DNA of 64,000 nt from CAZMNY01 sp964567745 (GTDB taxonomy: Bacteria; Planctomycetota; Planctomycetia; Pirellulales; Pirellulaceae). The notes under the pieces were generated by a model. It saw nothing but the letters and a program-made list of their open reading frames with translations. It had not been told where the DNA came from and searched no databases. How positions within the stretch are numbered: position 1 is the stretch's first letter; every line of letters begins with the position of its first letter. This document shows, one piece after another, positions 18,800 to 27,821 of this stretch. The stretch is from the NCBI GenBank assembly GCA_964567745.1, contig CAZMNY010000004.1:62001-126000 (forward strand), read 5' to 3'. The position numbers were made by a program, and so were the translations under genes.

Positions 18800-20212
18800 T
18801 CAAGGGTGCTGCGGTGTGATTCCGTATTGCATCGGTCCAGTGGAATCATCGAGCTGCACAGGGTTCGAGCCGATTTGATTCTCTTGTTCGAAGAAGAACT
18901 TGTCCTCGCCGAATGCGGGCTTCAATTGGTCAAGCCAAGTCGCTTTGGGATCGTACTTGGCGAAGAACGGGCGTTGCACCCATTCGGGATTGCGGGCTTG
19001 AATGAAGCGGAGGGCAAAAACTTTTTCGCCGCGGATTTCGGTTACTCCCTGAATTTCCGCTTTGCCGGGCACCGCGCTCATCGACGGACCACGCGCGGTT
19101 CGCGCTAGACCCGACACCTGCTTGATCGCGTCTCGATAAATCTGCCATGCTCGCTCTAGCGGCAATTCAAAATATCGCCTCGCGCCGGTGTCGCGCTCGA
19201 CGAACATGTAATAGGGGATCATTCCCATCTGAACTTGCGACCGCCACATCGAAGCCCAGACGTTGGCGTTGTCGTTGATGTGTCGAAGCACCGGTGCCTG
19301 CGTGCGGATCACCGCGCCCGTATCTAGTATCCGGCGGATCGCTTCGGTGACGACCGGTCCTTCGAATTCTCGACCGTGTTCGAAGTGGGCCATGATCGCG
19401 ACGTGCTTGCCCTGCTCAACTAGTTCGGATAACAACCGCAATAAATCGTCGGCGTCTGGATCCGTGACAAAGCGGTAGGGCCAAAACGTCAACGACTTGG
19501 TGCCGATTCGGATCGATTGGACGTGATCGAAAACGACGCTCGTGAGCGGCCGCAGATACTCCTCCAACCGCGATGTCTTCATGATCATCGGGTCGCCGCC
19601 GGTCACAAGCAGGTCGCTGATCTCATCGTGACTTTGCAAATACTCGTGCAGCGTTGCGAGTTCGCGAGCTGAGATCCGCAGGTCCTTGTTTTCAACGAAT
19701 TGGGCCCAGCGGAAACAGAACGTGCAGTAGGAGTGACAGGTTTGGCCTTGGCTGGGGAAGAACAGCAAGGTCTCGCGATACTTGTGCTGGGCCCCTTCGA
19801 GCAGCTCGTTTCCGATGCGAGGCACATTGAGCGTCGTTTGGCCGGCCGGATGGGGGTTCAGCTCTGAATGAATCTCGTAGACTGCCGTGCGAATCTCGGC
19901 TTTGTCGGCCCCAGTGCGAAGGAGATTGGCCACACGGGCGTAATGGGCGGGGTCGAGCATTTCCGGTTGCGGAAACACAAGACGAAACATTGGGTCATTG
20001 GGCACGTCGTCCCATTCAATCAGATGGTCAATCACGTGTTGATTGACGCGAAAAGGCAGGACTTGCGCCACCACTTTGATGGCGAAACGCTGTTGCTCCG
20101 ACAATCGTTCGAGCTGTGGGATCTTGTCGAAATTGTGTTGCGTGAAGACTCGAAACTGAAGCGGTTCAATCAGTTTCGACGAGCTCGATGAATGTGGATA
20201 GTTCTCAGCCAA
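18800..20212 (-). CDS. KamA-family radical SAM aminomutase (lysine 2,3-aminomutase-like)
   Basis: Cytoplasmic radical SAM enzyme with the cluster motif CHSYCTFC (C-x3-C-x2-C). Glycine-rich SAM contact LLVTGGDPMIM and RIGTKSLTFWPYRF follow. KamA-type enzymes shift amino groups on lysine-like substrates using PLP; related proteins act on EF-P or make beta-amino acids, and the substrate is not decided here. The start is placed at a TTG (20212) because a perfect AAGGAG ends five bases before it; the ATG at 20290 has no Shine-Dalgarno and would add a hydrophobic leader foreign to the family. The FAD oxidoreductase follows 24 bases downstream. Confidence 0.82.
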   Translation of the reverse strand: MAENYPHSSSSSKLIEPLQFRVFTQHNFDKIPQLERLSEQQRFAIKVVAQVLPFRVNQHVIDHLIEWDDVPNDPMFRLVFPQPEMLDPAHYARVANLLRTGADKAEIRTAVYEIHSELNPHPAGQTTLNVPRIGNELLEGAQHKYRETLLFFPSQGQTCHSYCTFCFRWAQFVENKDLRISARELATLHEYLQSHDEISDLLVTGGDPMIMKTSRLEEYLRPLTSVVFDHVQSIRIGTKSLTFWPYRFVTDPDADDLLRLLSELVEQGKHVAIMAHFEHGREFEGPVVTEAIRRILDTGAVIRTQAPVLRHINDNANVWASMWRSQVQMGMIPYYMFVERDTGARRYFELPLERAWQIYRDAIKQVSGLARTARGPSMSAVPGKAEIQGVTEIRGEKVFALRFIQARNPEWVQRPFFAKYDPKATWLDQLKPAFGEDKFFFEQENQIGSNPVQLDDSTGPMQYGITPQHP

Positions 20213-20290
20213 GGGAACTCCTTGTTTCGCGATTGGAAGCAGAAGGGGAACTAGCCATGCTCGCATAATAAACACGCTGCTTCCACTCAT

Positions 20291-20829
20291 AGCGCGACGA
20301 ATGTTTGCGGTCCGGCCGACGATGAAGCCGATCCCGGGCGACTTGTTTTACGCTGGAAACTGAGTTCTAAACCATTTGAAAATAGATGTTTAGAAGCTAG
20401 GTGTGCGGTTTCGCCACGCCTCATCGACCAGCATTAAACTCAGCCTAAAGCGATCTAGGTTAACAACTCGGAATTATCGCCGACGTCCTATATTCGATGA
20501 CCAACCGGTCGCGACGCTCACGGCTGGTCCGATTGGGGTGTGCGAGAGGGCGTCACAGTATGCAAGTCACTTTCTGGATGTTAGTTACGGCCACGGGAAA
20601 TCTCCGGGATCCGGTCGATCCGACAAACTATTGCGTTTGGCGAGCCAGGCGTCTTGCCAAACGACTCTCCGGGCCGTTTTTGGCTTTTTCGCACTGGCAA
20701 AATGCCCTTGACGGCGTTGTGCCGAACGCGGACACTCCTCCGCCGCATTGCGATGACCTTATGAACTATTCACGGTGCTGCTCATCCAGGCGGGAGAAAA
20801 CTGGCTTGACCCGTTGAGCGTGGAGTAAT
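20291..20829. other. Divergent intergenic region upstream of efflux operon
   Basis: About 540 bases between the radical SAM gene and the first Cys-rich gene of the efflux operon. Open frames here have poor composition and no neighbours that support them. Promoters for both directions should be here; I could not identify a convincing MerR- or CopY-type operator. Confidence 0.4.
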
Positions 20830-20868
20830 ATGAAGAAAGAGCAGGAACTCACTTTGGAGCGTTTCTCG

Positions 20869-21282
20869 ATGTTTCGGTGCCTTTCAAAACCTGCGATTCC
20901 CTTGCTGCTTGCCACACTGATGGCAGCGGCCGGGGGTATGCCCGTTCAGCGGAGCGCGTGTGGGTTGCGACAGTCGGCCCCAATGTCGAAGGAATGCAAG
21001 CAAGCGTGTTGCGCCAAGGCGGCCACGACGGCAGCCTCATGTTGCTCCAAGCCGATCCGAGTTGCGCAGCCCTGCCATTGCTCTGTCCAAAACGAGCGCC
21101 CGGTCACTCCGCCAACATCGCGAAGAACAAGCGAGCTGCAGACGGTTCGCTTGGCGGAGTACGTTGCTGCTGAGATCGTTGTCCGTGTGGCCGATCGAGC
21201 ACCGCGCACCGGAACGGAAACTCTCTCTCTTTGTTCGCCCTCGCTTCGCCAGCAGGCCGTTCTCTGCCGCTGGCTGATTTGA
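20869..21282 (+). CDS. Small Cys-rich exported protein at head of metal efflux operon
   Basis: 137 residues with 11 cysteines. A signal peptide (IPLLLATLMAAAGGMP) is followed by clustered cysteines: KECKQACCAKA, ASCCSKP and QPCHCS. A second, cysteine-poor half ends in LCRWLI. Two starts compete: ATG at 20830 (GGAG four bases upstream) and ATG at 20869 (GGAG nine bases upstream); the second puts the hydrophobic core close to the N-terminus. The clusters suggest soft-metal binding outside the cytoplasm. I do not recognise a named family. A 285-base gap separates it from the adaptor gene, so co-transcription is likely but not certain. Confidence 0.65.
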   Translation: MFRCLSKPAIPLLLATLMAAAGGMPVQRSACGLRQSAPMSKECKQACCAKAATTAASCCSKPIRVAQPCHCSVQNERPVTPPTSRRTSELQTVRLAEYVAAEIVVRVADRAPRTGTETLSLCSPSLRQQAVLCRWLI

Positions 21283-21500
21283 TTCGTAGTTCTCTTGGCG
21301 ATCTTGCGCGCGGATTGCTGCGCCCATTTCTCAAGAGGCCTCTGGTAATCGAAGCTCGGTAAAGGCGCTTCGACCTCACGCTCTTGAGTCAAGCAGCTTT
21401 CGGCGCGAACACGCTTCGAACCGACGAACGTGTGGATTCAATCGATCGATCGGACCCTCAATTGTGAGATGGGAAACCGATGAGCCGGAGAAGTTCGAGT

Positions 21501-21519
21501 CATTCTGATTTTCAGAATG
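21501..21519. promoter_or_regulatory. Inverted repeat upstream of the efflux adaptor gene
   Basis: CATTCTGA, three T, TCAGAATG: perfect 8-base arms, 49 bases before the adaptor ATG. A second weaker pair (TTGAG...CTCAA, 21539-21554) follows. Could be an operator for a metal-responsive regulator or an RNA hairpin; nothing in the sequence decides. Confidence 0.4.
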
Positions 21520-21567
21520 GCAAACCACCGAGCCATTCTTGAGCAGGCGCTCAATGAGGTGTGAGTC

Positions 21568-23610
21568 ATGAACAAGTCAGAACAAAGCGAAGGCAAAACG
21601 GCACCAGTCGAGTCTCCTGCCGAGGTCGAGTCGACTCCGCCCGTTAGCGCGATAACGACAGCGAGACGAGACCGCAACGAGGCTTGGCGGTGGATGATCA
21701 AACTAGTCGTTCAACCAGCACTGCTCCTTATCTTCGGGGCCGTGTTACTTGCCGGACTTGGAATAGCTCAGCGACTGGGATTCATCTCGGCCGGTTCGTC
21801 CGGCGGGCAACAGGTTGAGGCTGGAGGCGAAGACGTTCAGTACATTTGTCCGATGATGTGTACGCCGCCTCGGCCTGAGCCCGGGCGCTGCCCCGTTTGC
21901 GCGATGGAATTGGTGCCGACCGTTGCCCGCGGCAACAAAGATCCGATCGCGATTCAGCTCGATCCCGCAGCGCGGCGAATTGCGAATATCAACACCGTCG
22001 CGGTGACTTCGGCGCCGGCTCACCGGACGATTCGCGTGGTGGGCGAATTGAGCTACGACGAAGGCGCCTTGAAGACGCTCTCCGCCTACGTCGATGGCCG
22101 TCTGGAGAGCATGTACGCGGATTACACCGGCGTCGTTGTCCGCAAAGGCGACAAGTTGGCGCTCGTCTATTCGCCTCGGCTCTACTCAAGTCAGGTGGAA
22201 TTTCTTTTGGCCAAGAAGGCCGTTGAGAGAAGCCGCGATGGCACGCTTGTGCGAGTCGCCGAGTCGAGTCGCAGTCGGTACAACAGCGCGCGGCAGCGGC
22301 TGACTGAATTGGGCATGACGTCCGACCAGATTGAGCAGCTCGAGAAAACCGAGAAGGCCAACAATCGCCTTCACCTTGCCGCGCCGATCAGCGGAACGGT
22401 CATTGAGAAAATCGCCAGCGAGGGCCAGTACGTCAAAGAGGGGCAGGCGATCTACAAGTTGGCCGACCTCACCAACCTGTGGCTGATGCTGAAGTTGTTT
22501 CCGGATGACGCAGCCAAAGTCCGTTTCGGACAGCGCGTCGAAGCGGAAGTCCAGTCACTTCCAGGTAAATCGTTCGTCGGCCGCGTCGCATTCGTCGATC
22601 CCAACGTCGATCCCAAAACCCGAACGGTTGGAATACGTGTTGTAATTCCCAACAAGGACGGTCTGCTCCGCGTTGGCGATTACGCCAAGGCCACCATCAC
22701 TGTTCCTTTTTCTGCTTCCTTGGATGGAAAGATCTACGATCCGGAACTGGCAAACAAGTGGATCAGTCCGCGTCACCCGCACGTGATCGAATCAGCCGCC
22801 GGCAAGTGTCGAGTTTGTGGATTCGACCTGGTGCCCGCATCCCAGCTAGGTTTTACCGACGAACCTCGAGCAGTCGAGGAAGCGCTGGTTGTACCGCGGC
22901 ACGCTGTTTTGATGGCGGGAAAGCACAGCGTCGTTTACGTGGAAACGAAGCCGGGCCGGTTTGAAATCCGCAAAGTTGTGCTCGGGCCGAACATCGACGA
23001 CAAGATCGTCATTCTCCGCGGCGTGGAACGTGGCGAAATGGTTGCGACCACGGGCAACTTTCTCATTGATTCGCAAATGCAGCTCGCTGGCAATCCGTCG
23101 CTAATCGACCCCAACAAAGCGAAGCCGACGGTGGCGAAATCCAAATCGAGCGACTCCGAATCGAAAAAGATCGCCGCCGCGCTGGCAAAGCTCTCTGATG
23201 AAGATCGCCGGCTGGCCGAGAGTCAGGTGATTTGCCCCGTCACAAAGTCGCCGTTAGGAACGATGGGAGTCCCGCTGCGAGTGGAGCTCGATGGCCGTCC
23301 TATCCTGGTCTGTTGCCTCGGTTGCCGTGAGCCTGTGCTCAATGATCCGGAAAAGCATCGAAAGATATTGTCGCTGTATAAGGCCAAGTCGGACGAGGCC
23401 AAGTTGAACCAGGGGAAGACGGCGCCGAGCATTGCGCCGCCGATTGGCGTTCCCCAACCTGTCGACCCCCATGAGGCGAGTTCAGACACGGACGGCGCCA
23501 AGGGGCTTGCTCCGCCGATCGCAACTCCCAAGTTGCTCGACGAAGAAGCGGAGGAACGAGAGCGTCCTTCAGCGAGATCGGATGATCGAATGGGGGAGCT
23601 GGTTCGATGA
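21568..23610 (+). CDS. cusB: CusB-like efflux adaptor with N- and C-terminal metal-binding modules
   Basis: Periplasmic adaptor (680 residues) of an RND metal pump. Order: cytoplasmic N-terminus, one membrane anchor (residues about 48-68), a heavy-metal-binding domain at 92-119 (CPMMC...CPVCAMELVP), then barrel-sandwich/hairpin adaptor domains (LSYDEGALKTLSAYVDGRLE; RLHLAAPISGTVIEK). A second, partly degraded metal domain lies near 398-424 (first Cys lost, CRVCGFDLVP kept). A C-terminal module at about 556-586 has CPVTKSPLGTMG...CCLGC. The stop overlaps the pump gene as ATGA. GAGGT precedes the ATG at a good distance. The extra modules make it longer than classic CusB. Confidence 0.9.
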   Translation: MNKSEQSEGKTAPVESPAEVESTPPVSAITTARRDRNEAWRWMIKLVVQPALLLIFGAVLLAGLGIAQRLGFISAGSSGGQQVEAGGEDVQYICPMMCTPPRPEPGRCPVCAMELVPTVARGNKDPIAIQLDPAARRIANINTVAVTSAPAHRTIRVVGELSYDEGALKTLSAYVDGRLESMYADYTGVVVRKGDKLALVYSPRLYSSQVEFLLAKKAVERSRDGTLVRVAESSRSRYNSARQRLTELGMTSDQIEQLEKTEKANNRLHLAAPISGTVIEKIASEGQYVKEGQAIYKLADLTNLWLMLKLFPDDAAKVRFGQRVEAEVQSLPGKSFVGRVAFVDPNVDPKTRTVGIRVVIPNKDGLLRVGDYAKATITVPFSASLDGKIYDPELANKWISPRHPHVIESAAGKCRVCGFDLVPASQLGFTDEPRAVEEALVVPRHAVLMAGKHSVVYVETKPGRFEIRKVVLGPNIDDKIVILRGVERGEMVATTGNFLIDSQMQLAGNPSLIDPNKAKPTVAKSKSSDSESKKIAAALAKLSDEDRRLAESQVICPVTKSPLGTMGVPLRVELDGRPILVCCLGCREPVLNDPEKHRKILSLYKAKSDEAKLNQGKTAPSIAPPIGVPQPVDPHEASSDTDGAKGLAPPIATPKLLDEEAEERERPSARSDDRMGELVR

Positions 23611-26600
23611 TCCGCACAATTCTCGAGTTTTGTATTGGCGAGCGACTGATCATTTTGCTCGCCTCAGTCGGTCTGTTCGTAGCGGGCTGGTATTCACTTA
23701 ATGCCGTGCCTCTCGACGCGATCCCCAACGTCGGCGAGAACCAGGTGATCGTGCTTACCGAATGGCCTGGTCGTTCGCCCAAAGATGTTGAAGACCAAAT
23801 CACTTATCCGCTCTCGATCGCCTTGCAAGCCGTGCCCGGTTCAACGAACGTCCGCGGCAAGAGCATGTTTGGCTTCAGTTTCGTTCAGGTCACGTTCGAC
23901 GATGGCATCGATTTCTATTGGGCCAGGTCGCGGGTGGTCGAGCAGTTGACGTCGGTCTCTGGCTCGCTTCCCGAGGGTGCCACGCCAAGGCTTGCGCCGG
24001 ACGCCACGGCTCTCGGCCAGATTTACTATTACGTCCTTGTGCCGCCGCAAGGCGTCAACTTGGCCGAGCTGCGTTCGAAGCAAGACTTCTTTGTTAAATA
24101 CGCGTTGCAATCCGTTCGCGGAGTTGCCGAGGTCGCTTCGATTGGCGGATACGTAAGGCAGTACCAGATTGAGGTCGATCCCGACCAGCTTCGTTACCAC
24201 AACATCTCGCTCAGCAAAGTGATCGACTCGGTCAAGGCTTCAAATATCGATGTCGGCGCGAAGACTGTTGAGTCCAACGGGATGGAGTTCATCGTCCGCG
24301 GCAAGGGGTTCATTGGATCCGAAAAGACGGAAGCCGAGACAATCGACCAGATCGGCGACACGGTCATCCTCACTCGGCAAGGCGTACCTGTTCGCGTGCG
24401 CGATCTGGCTCAAGTTCAAACGGGGCCAGCCTTTCGCCGCGGCGCGCTCGACTTTAACGGTCAGGAATCGGTCGGTGGCGTGGTCGTGATGCGCTACGGC
24501 GAGAACCCACGCGAAGTGATCAAGCGAGTCAAAAGGAAGATCGCCTCGTTGGAATCCGAGCTGAATGGCATCAAGATTCAGGGCATTTACGATCGAACCA
24601 CTTTGATCAATGAGACCGTCGATACGCTAAGTCATGCGTTGGCGGAGGAGGTTTTGATTACGATCGCCGTGATGGTGCTCTTCCTGCTGAACATTCGGGC
24701 GAGTCTCATTATCGCGGTGACTCTGCCGATGGCCGTGCTGATGGCGTTCATCGCGATGAATATGTTCGGCGTTGACGCCAACATCATGTCGCTCGCCGGA
24801 ATCGCCATCGCGATTGGGACGATGGTCGACATGGGGATAATCATTCTGGAAAACATCTATGGCGACCTTGCAGACTGGGAGAAGCGAGGTTCGCCGGGCG
24901 GTCGCGCGCAGCGGTTGATTGTGATACGGGAATCCGCGGCGGAAGTGGTTCCGGCCGTCATTACCGCGGTTGCAACGACCGTGGTCAGCTTTCTTCCTGT
25001 CTTTCTCCTGACAGGTCGCGACTACCGACTATTCACTCCGCTCGCCTGGACCAAATCCTTCGCCCTCGTCTCCAGTCTTATCGTCGCGGTCGCGGTCATC
25101 CCGACGCTCTGCCGCATTTTCCTGAGCAGTGAGCGGCTGCCTCGTTGGGCCAATGCCATTGTCTACCAGGCCGTCGCCTTGTTGGGCGGCGCTCTGAACT
25201 ATTTTGTATGGGCGAAACATTTCGAGCAGTGGATCTCGGTAAGCCCGGCCGTTTCGACGACGGTTGCGGCGGGCGTTGGATCGCTCCTGGGATGGTGGAT
25301 GACGCGAGAAAAGATCCGGCCCATGGAGGAAAATCCGACAAGCCGTTTCGTGCGATTTCTGTATGCCGGACGACTCAGGCTGGCGCTGCAACACAAGCTG
25401 CTGATGCTTTCAATTCCGGCCATGATCATATTGCTCGGGTTGGGGGCATGGGTCGGTTTACCGACAGTGCTGAGACCGTTCGAAAAAGTCGCCCTGTCGC
25501 TTGGCGCCGACTTGAATGAGGTTCCCGGTTACATCAAGGCCAAGCACGCCTTTACCGGTTTGAAGAGCGACGACTGGATCGCGTTGGACGAGGGGAGCTG
25601 GTTCTACATGCCGAGTCTCTATCCGGCTGCGAGTTTCTCACAGGCAATGCAGGTGTTGCAGACTCAGGACGCGATGATCAAGCAAATTCCAGAAGTGGAA
25701 AATGTGCTCGGAAAGATCGGCCGAGTTGAATCGGCGCTCGATCCGGCGCCGGCGGCCATGATCGAAACATACGTGATGCTCAAGCCCCGCGAGCGATGGC
25801 GTGAGGGGATGACGGAAAGAAAGATCTGGGACGAAATCAACCGGACCGCCACGATGACCGGGGTCACTCCCGCTTCGCCTTTGCAACCCATCGAAGGGCG
25901 CGTCGTCATGCTGCAAAGCGGCATCAAGGCGTCCATGGCGATCCGCATTTACGGTGATGACCTTGCCGGACTGTCGAAGGCGTCACTTGCTGTTGCCGAG
26001 CAATTGAAGAAGCATCATTACGTTAACGCCGGAACGGTGAACCCCGACATCGTGATGGGCAAGCCTTACTATGAATTCGATGTCGACCGCGAACAGGCGG
26101 CTCGCTATGGGATGACGACGATGATGGTCAACCAAATCGTCGCAGCTGGCCTCGGCGGCGTCGACGTGACGACCACGGTTGAAGGACGCGAACGGTATCC
26201 GGTTCAAATTCGATATGAACGCAGCGTGCGAGAACGACTCGACGAATTGAATAAGGTCGCCGTCGTGACCCATGCGGGAGAAATCGTACCACTCGATCAG
26301 TTGGCTCATGTTACGACCACGTGGGGGCCCGGCGCGATTAACAGCGAGGACGCTCGGCTGGTCGCCCATGTCGCGTTCGCTCCGTCAGGCGCGACAGGAG
26401 ACTTGGAAACGGTTGAGACAATCATGGCGGCGCTGCGCGCCTCACGGGAACGCGGCGACCTCAAGTTTCCGGTTGGAAATTTTGAGTTACAGGCAGTCGG
26501 TTCGTTTCAGAACCAAATCGAAGCCAACGATCGACTGATGCTGATCGTGCCGTTGGTCTTGTTGATCAATTTGTTTTTGATTTATCTTTGTTTTCGAAAT

Positions 26601-27080
26601 CTACCGATCTCGCTTGTCGTGTTCTCCGGAATCCCAGTCGCTTTCGCCGGCGGCATGATCGCTGTCGCCGTGATGGGAGTCGACATGAACACGGCGATCT
26701 GGGTCGGCTTCATCGCGCTGTTCGGCATCGCGGTCGACGATGGCGTCGTGATGGCGACCTACATTCAGCAGACGCTCCGGCGAACAATGATCGACAATGT
26801 CGAAGATCTTCGCGAGGCGATTTTTCGCGCGGGCCTCAAACGTGTTCGTCCGTGCGTAATGACGACTCTCACGACAATATTTGCGTTGCTCCCCGTCTTG
26901 ATGTCCACGGGGCGCGGGGCGGATGTTGCTCGGGCCATGGCGCTGCCTGTATTCGGCGGCATGCTCGTCGAACCGTTCACCACGTTTATTGTTCCCGCAG
27001 TCTATTGCGGCTACATGGAACTCAAAATGCGAGCCGGCTTTGCTGACCGACTACTCGCCGCGCACGACGAGGAGATTTGA
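23607..27080 (+). CDS. cusA: CusA-like heavy-metal RND efflux pump
   Basis: Inner-membrane proton-driven pump, 1157 residues. Typical HME-RND blocks: DAIPNVGENQVIVLTEWPGR, KDVEDQITYPLS, DMGIIILENIYGDL, and GIAVDDGVVMATYIQ near the C-terminus. Met668, Met718 and Met768 fall in contexts matching the three CusA methionines that bind Cu(I)/Ag(I) (Met573, 623, 672) with almost identical spacing, so copper or silver is the likely substrate. The offset of about 95 residues comes from extra sequence around residues 505-590, which adds hydrophobic segments. Translation is coupled to the adaptor by an ATGA overlap. Confidence 0.93.
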   Translation: MIRTILEFCIGERLIILLASVGLFVAGWYSLNAVPLDAIPNVGENQVIVLTEWPGRSPKDVEDQITYPLSIALQAVPGSTNVRGKSMFGFSFVQVTFDDGIDFYWARSRVVEQLTSVSGSLPEGATPRLAPDATALGQIYYYVLVPPQGVNLAELRSKQDFFVKYALQSVRGVAEVASIGGYVRQYQIEVDPDQLRYHNISLSKVIDSVKASNIDVGAKTVESNGMEFIVRGKGFIGSEKTEAETIDQIGDTVILTRQGVPVRVRDLAQVQTGPAFRRGALDFNGQESVGGVVVMRYGENPREVIKRVKRKIASLESELNGIKIQGIYDRTTLINETVDTLSHALAEEVLITIAVMVLFLLNIRASLIIAVTLPMAVLMAFIAMNMFGVDANIMSLAGIAIAIGTMVDMGIIILENIYGDLADWEKRGSPGGRAQRLIVIRESAAEVVPAVITAVATTVVSFLPVFLLTGRDYRLFTPLAWTKSFALVSSLIVAVAVIPTLCRIFLSSERLPRWANAIVYQAVALLGGALNYFVWAKHFEQWISVSPAVSTTVAAGVGSLLGWWMTREKIRPMEENPTSRFVRFLYAGRLRLALQHKLLMLSIPAMIILLGLGAWVGLPTVLRPFEKVALSLGADLNEVPGYIKAKHAFTGLKSDDWIALDEGSWFYMPSLYPAASFSQAMQVLQTQDAMIKQIPEVENVLGKIGRVESALDPAPAAMIETYVMLKPRERWREGMTERKIWDEINRTATMTGVTPASPLQPIEGRVVMLQSGIKASMAIRIYGDDLAGLSKASLAVAEQLKKHHYVNAGTVNPDIVMGKPYYEFDVDREQAARYGMTTMMVNQIVAAGLGGVDVTTTVEGRERYPVQIRYERSVRERLDELNKVAVVTHAGEIVPLDQLAHVTTTWGPGAINSEDARLVAHVAFAPSGATGDLETVETIMAALRASRERGDLKFPVGNFELQAVGSFQNQIEANDRLMLIVPLVLLINLFLIYLCFRNLPISLVVFSGIPVAFAGGMIAVAVMGVDMNTAIWVGFIALFGIAVDDGVVMATYIQQTLRRTMIDNVEDLREAIFRAGLKRVRPCVMTTLTTIFALLPVLMSTGRGADVARAMALPVFGGMLVEPFTTFIVPAVYCGYMELKMRAGFADRLLAAHDEEI

Positions 27081-27144
27081 AGGACCGTTCACGGAGAGTG
27101 GAAAATACTTGTTGCAGTTTTTGTCTAATCATGAAGGAGAAGAT

Positions 27145-27657
27145 ATGAAGATCGCAAGGATGCTGATTACGTGTTTGTTGGTATTGGCCGCTTGCCAATC
27201 CATCGATGCCCAATCGCCTCAAGAAGGCAGCCGATCGAGCGCCGATCCGAACCAAGACGCTAAGCGGAAACAACAAAAACGGCGAGACCAGCTGAAGATC
27301 GCAGTTCAGGAAATCTGCCCGACAACCGGCGCCAAATTGGGCGAGCACGGTACGCCGATCAAAGTGAAGGTTGGCGAGGAGACGATCTTTCTCTGCTGCA
27401 AAGGATGTCTCAAGAAAAAGATCGACCCCAAGCACTGGGTGACGATCCACGCCAATTTCGCCAAGGCTCAGCGAATCTGCCCGATCATGAAAAAGGAGCT
27501 GCCCAAGAACCCCAAGTGGTCGATCGTCAATGGGCAGATCGTCTACGTCTGCTGTCCGCCATGCACCAAGAAAATCGACGCCGACCCGGTGACGTTTCTC
27601 GACAAGCTGGACCAGCTTTACACGGCCTCACTGCGAGAGGACCGGCTTCGGCGTTAG
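27145..27657 (+). CDS. Lipoprotein with two Cys-rich metal-binding modules
   Basis: 170 residues. Lipobox LAAC puts the lipidated Cys at position 17. A charged linker is followed by two related modules: ICPTTGAKLGEHGTPIKV...CCKGC and ICPIMKKELPKNPKW...CCPPC. They share the CP...CCxxC layout with the C-terminus of the adaptor two genes upstream, reminiscent of YHS/TRASH-type metal domains. Likely a periplasm-facing Cu/Ag-binding accessory of the pump. The start is fixed by GAAGGAGA (27134-27141) just before the ATG; the frame is open further upstream but overlaps cusA. Confidence 0.8.
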   Translation: MKIARMLITCLLVLAACQSIDAQSPQEGSRSSADPNQDAKRKQQKRRDQLKIAVQEICPTTGAKLGEHGTPIKVKVGEETIFLCCKGCLKKKIDPKHWVTIHANFAKAQRICPIMKKELPKNPKWSIVNGQIVYVCCPPCTKKIDADPVTFLDKLDQLYTASLREDRLRR

Positions 27658-27821
27658 TGCATTTCGCTGCCTAGTTTACCTAATCGGAACAACCCGCCGA
27701 GTCCGACGGTCAGAGATCGGCTGGGCGGAACGTTCTGATCGTATCGACTGTCTCGATTGCGGCAGTTGTACCGATAAGTCAACGAGGTGCGTTTGTCCCT
27801 CGCGTCTTTGGATATCTCGTC

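Noticed and set aside
20497..20817. Possible small gene upstream of the efflux operon
   Set aside because: Arg- and Cys-scattered composition, no ribosome site, not supported by context.
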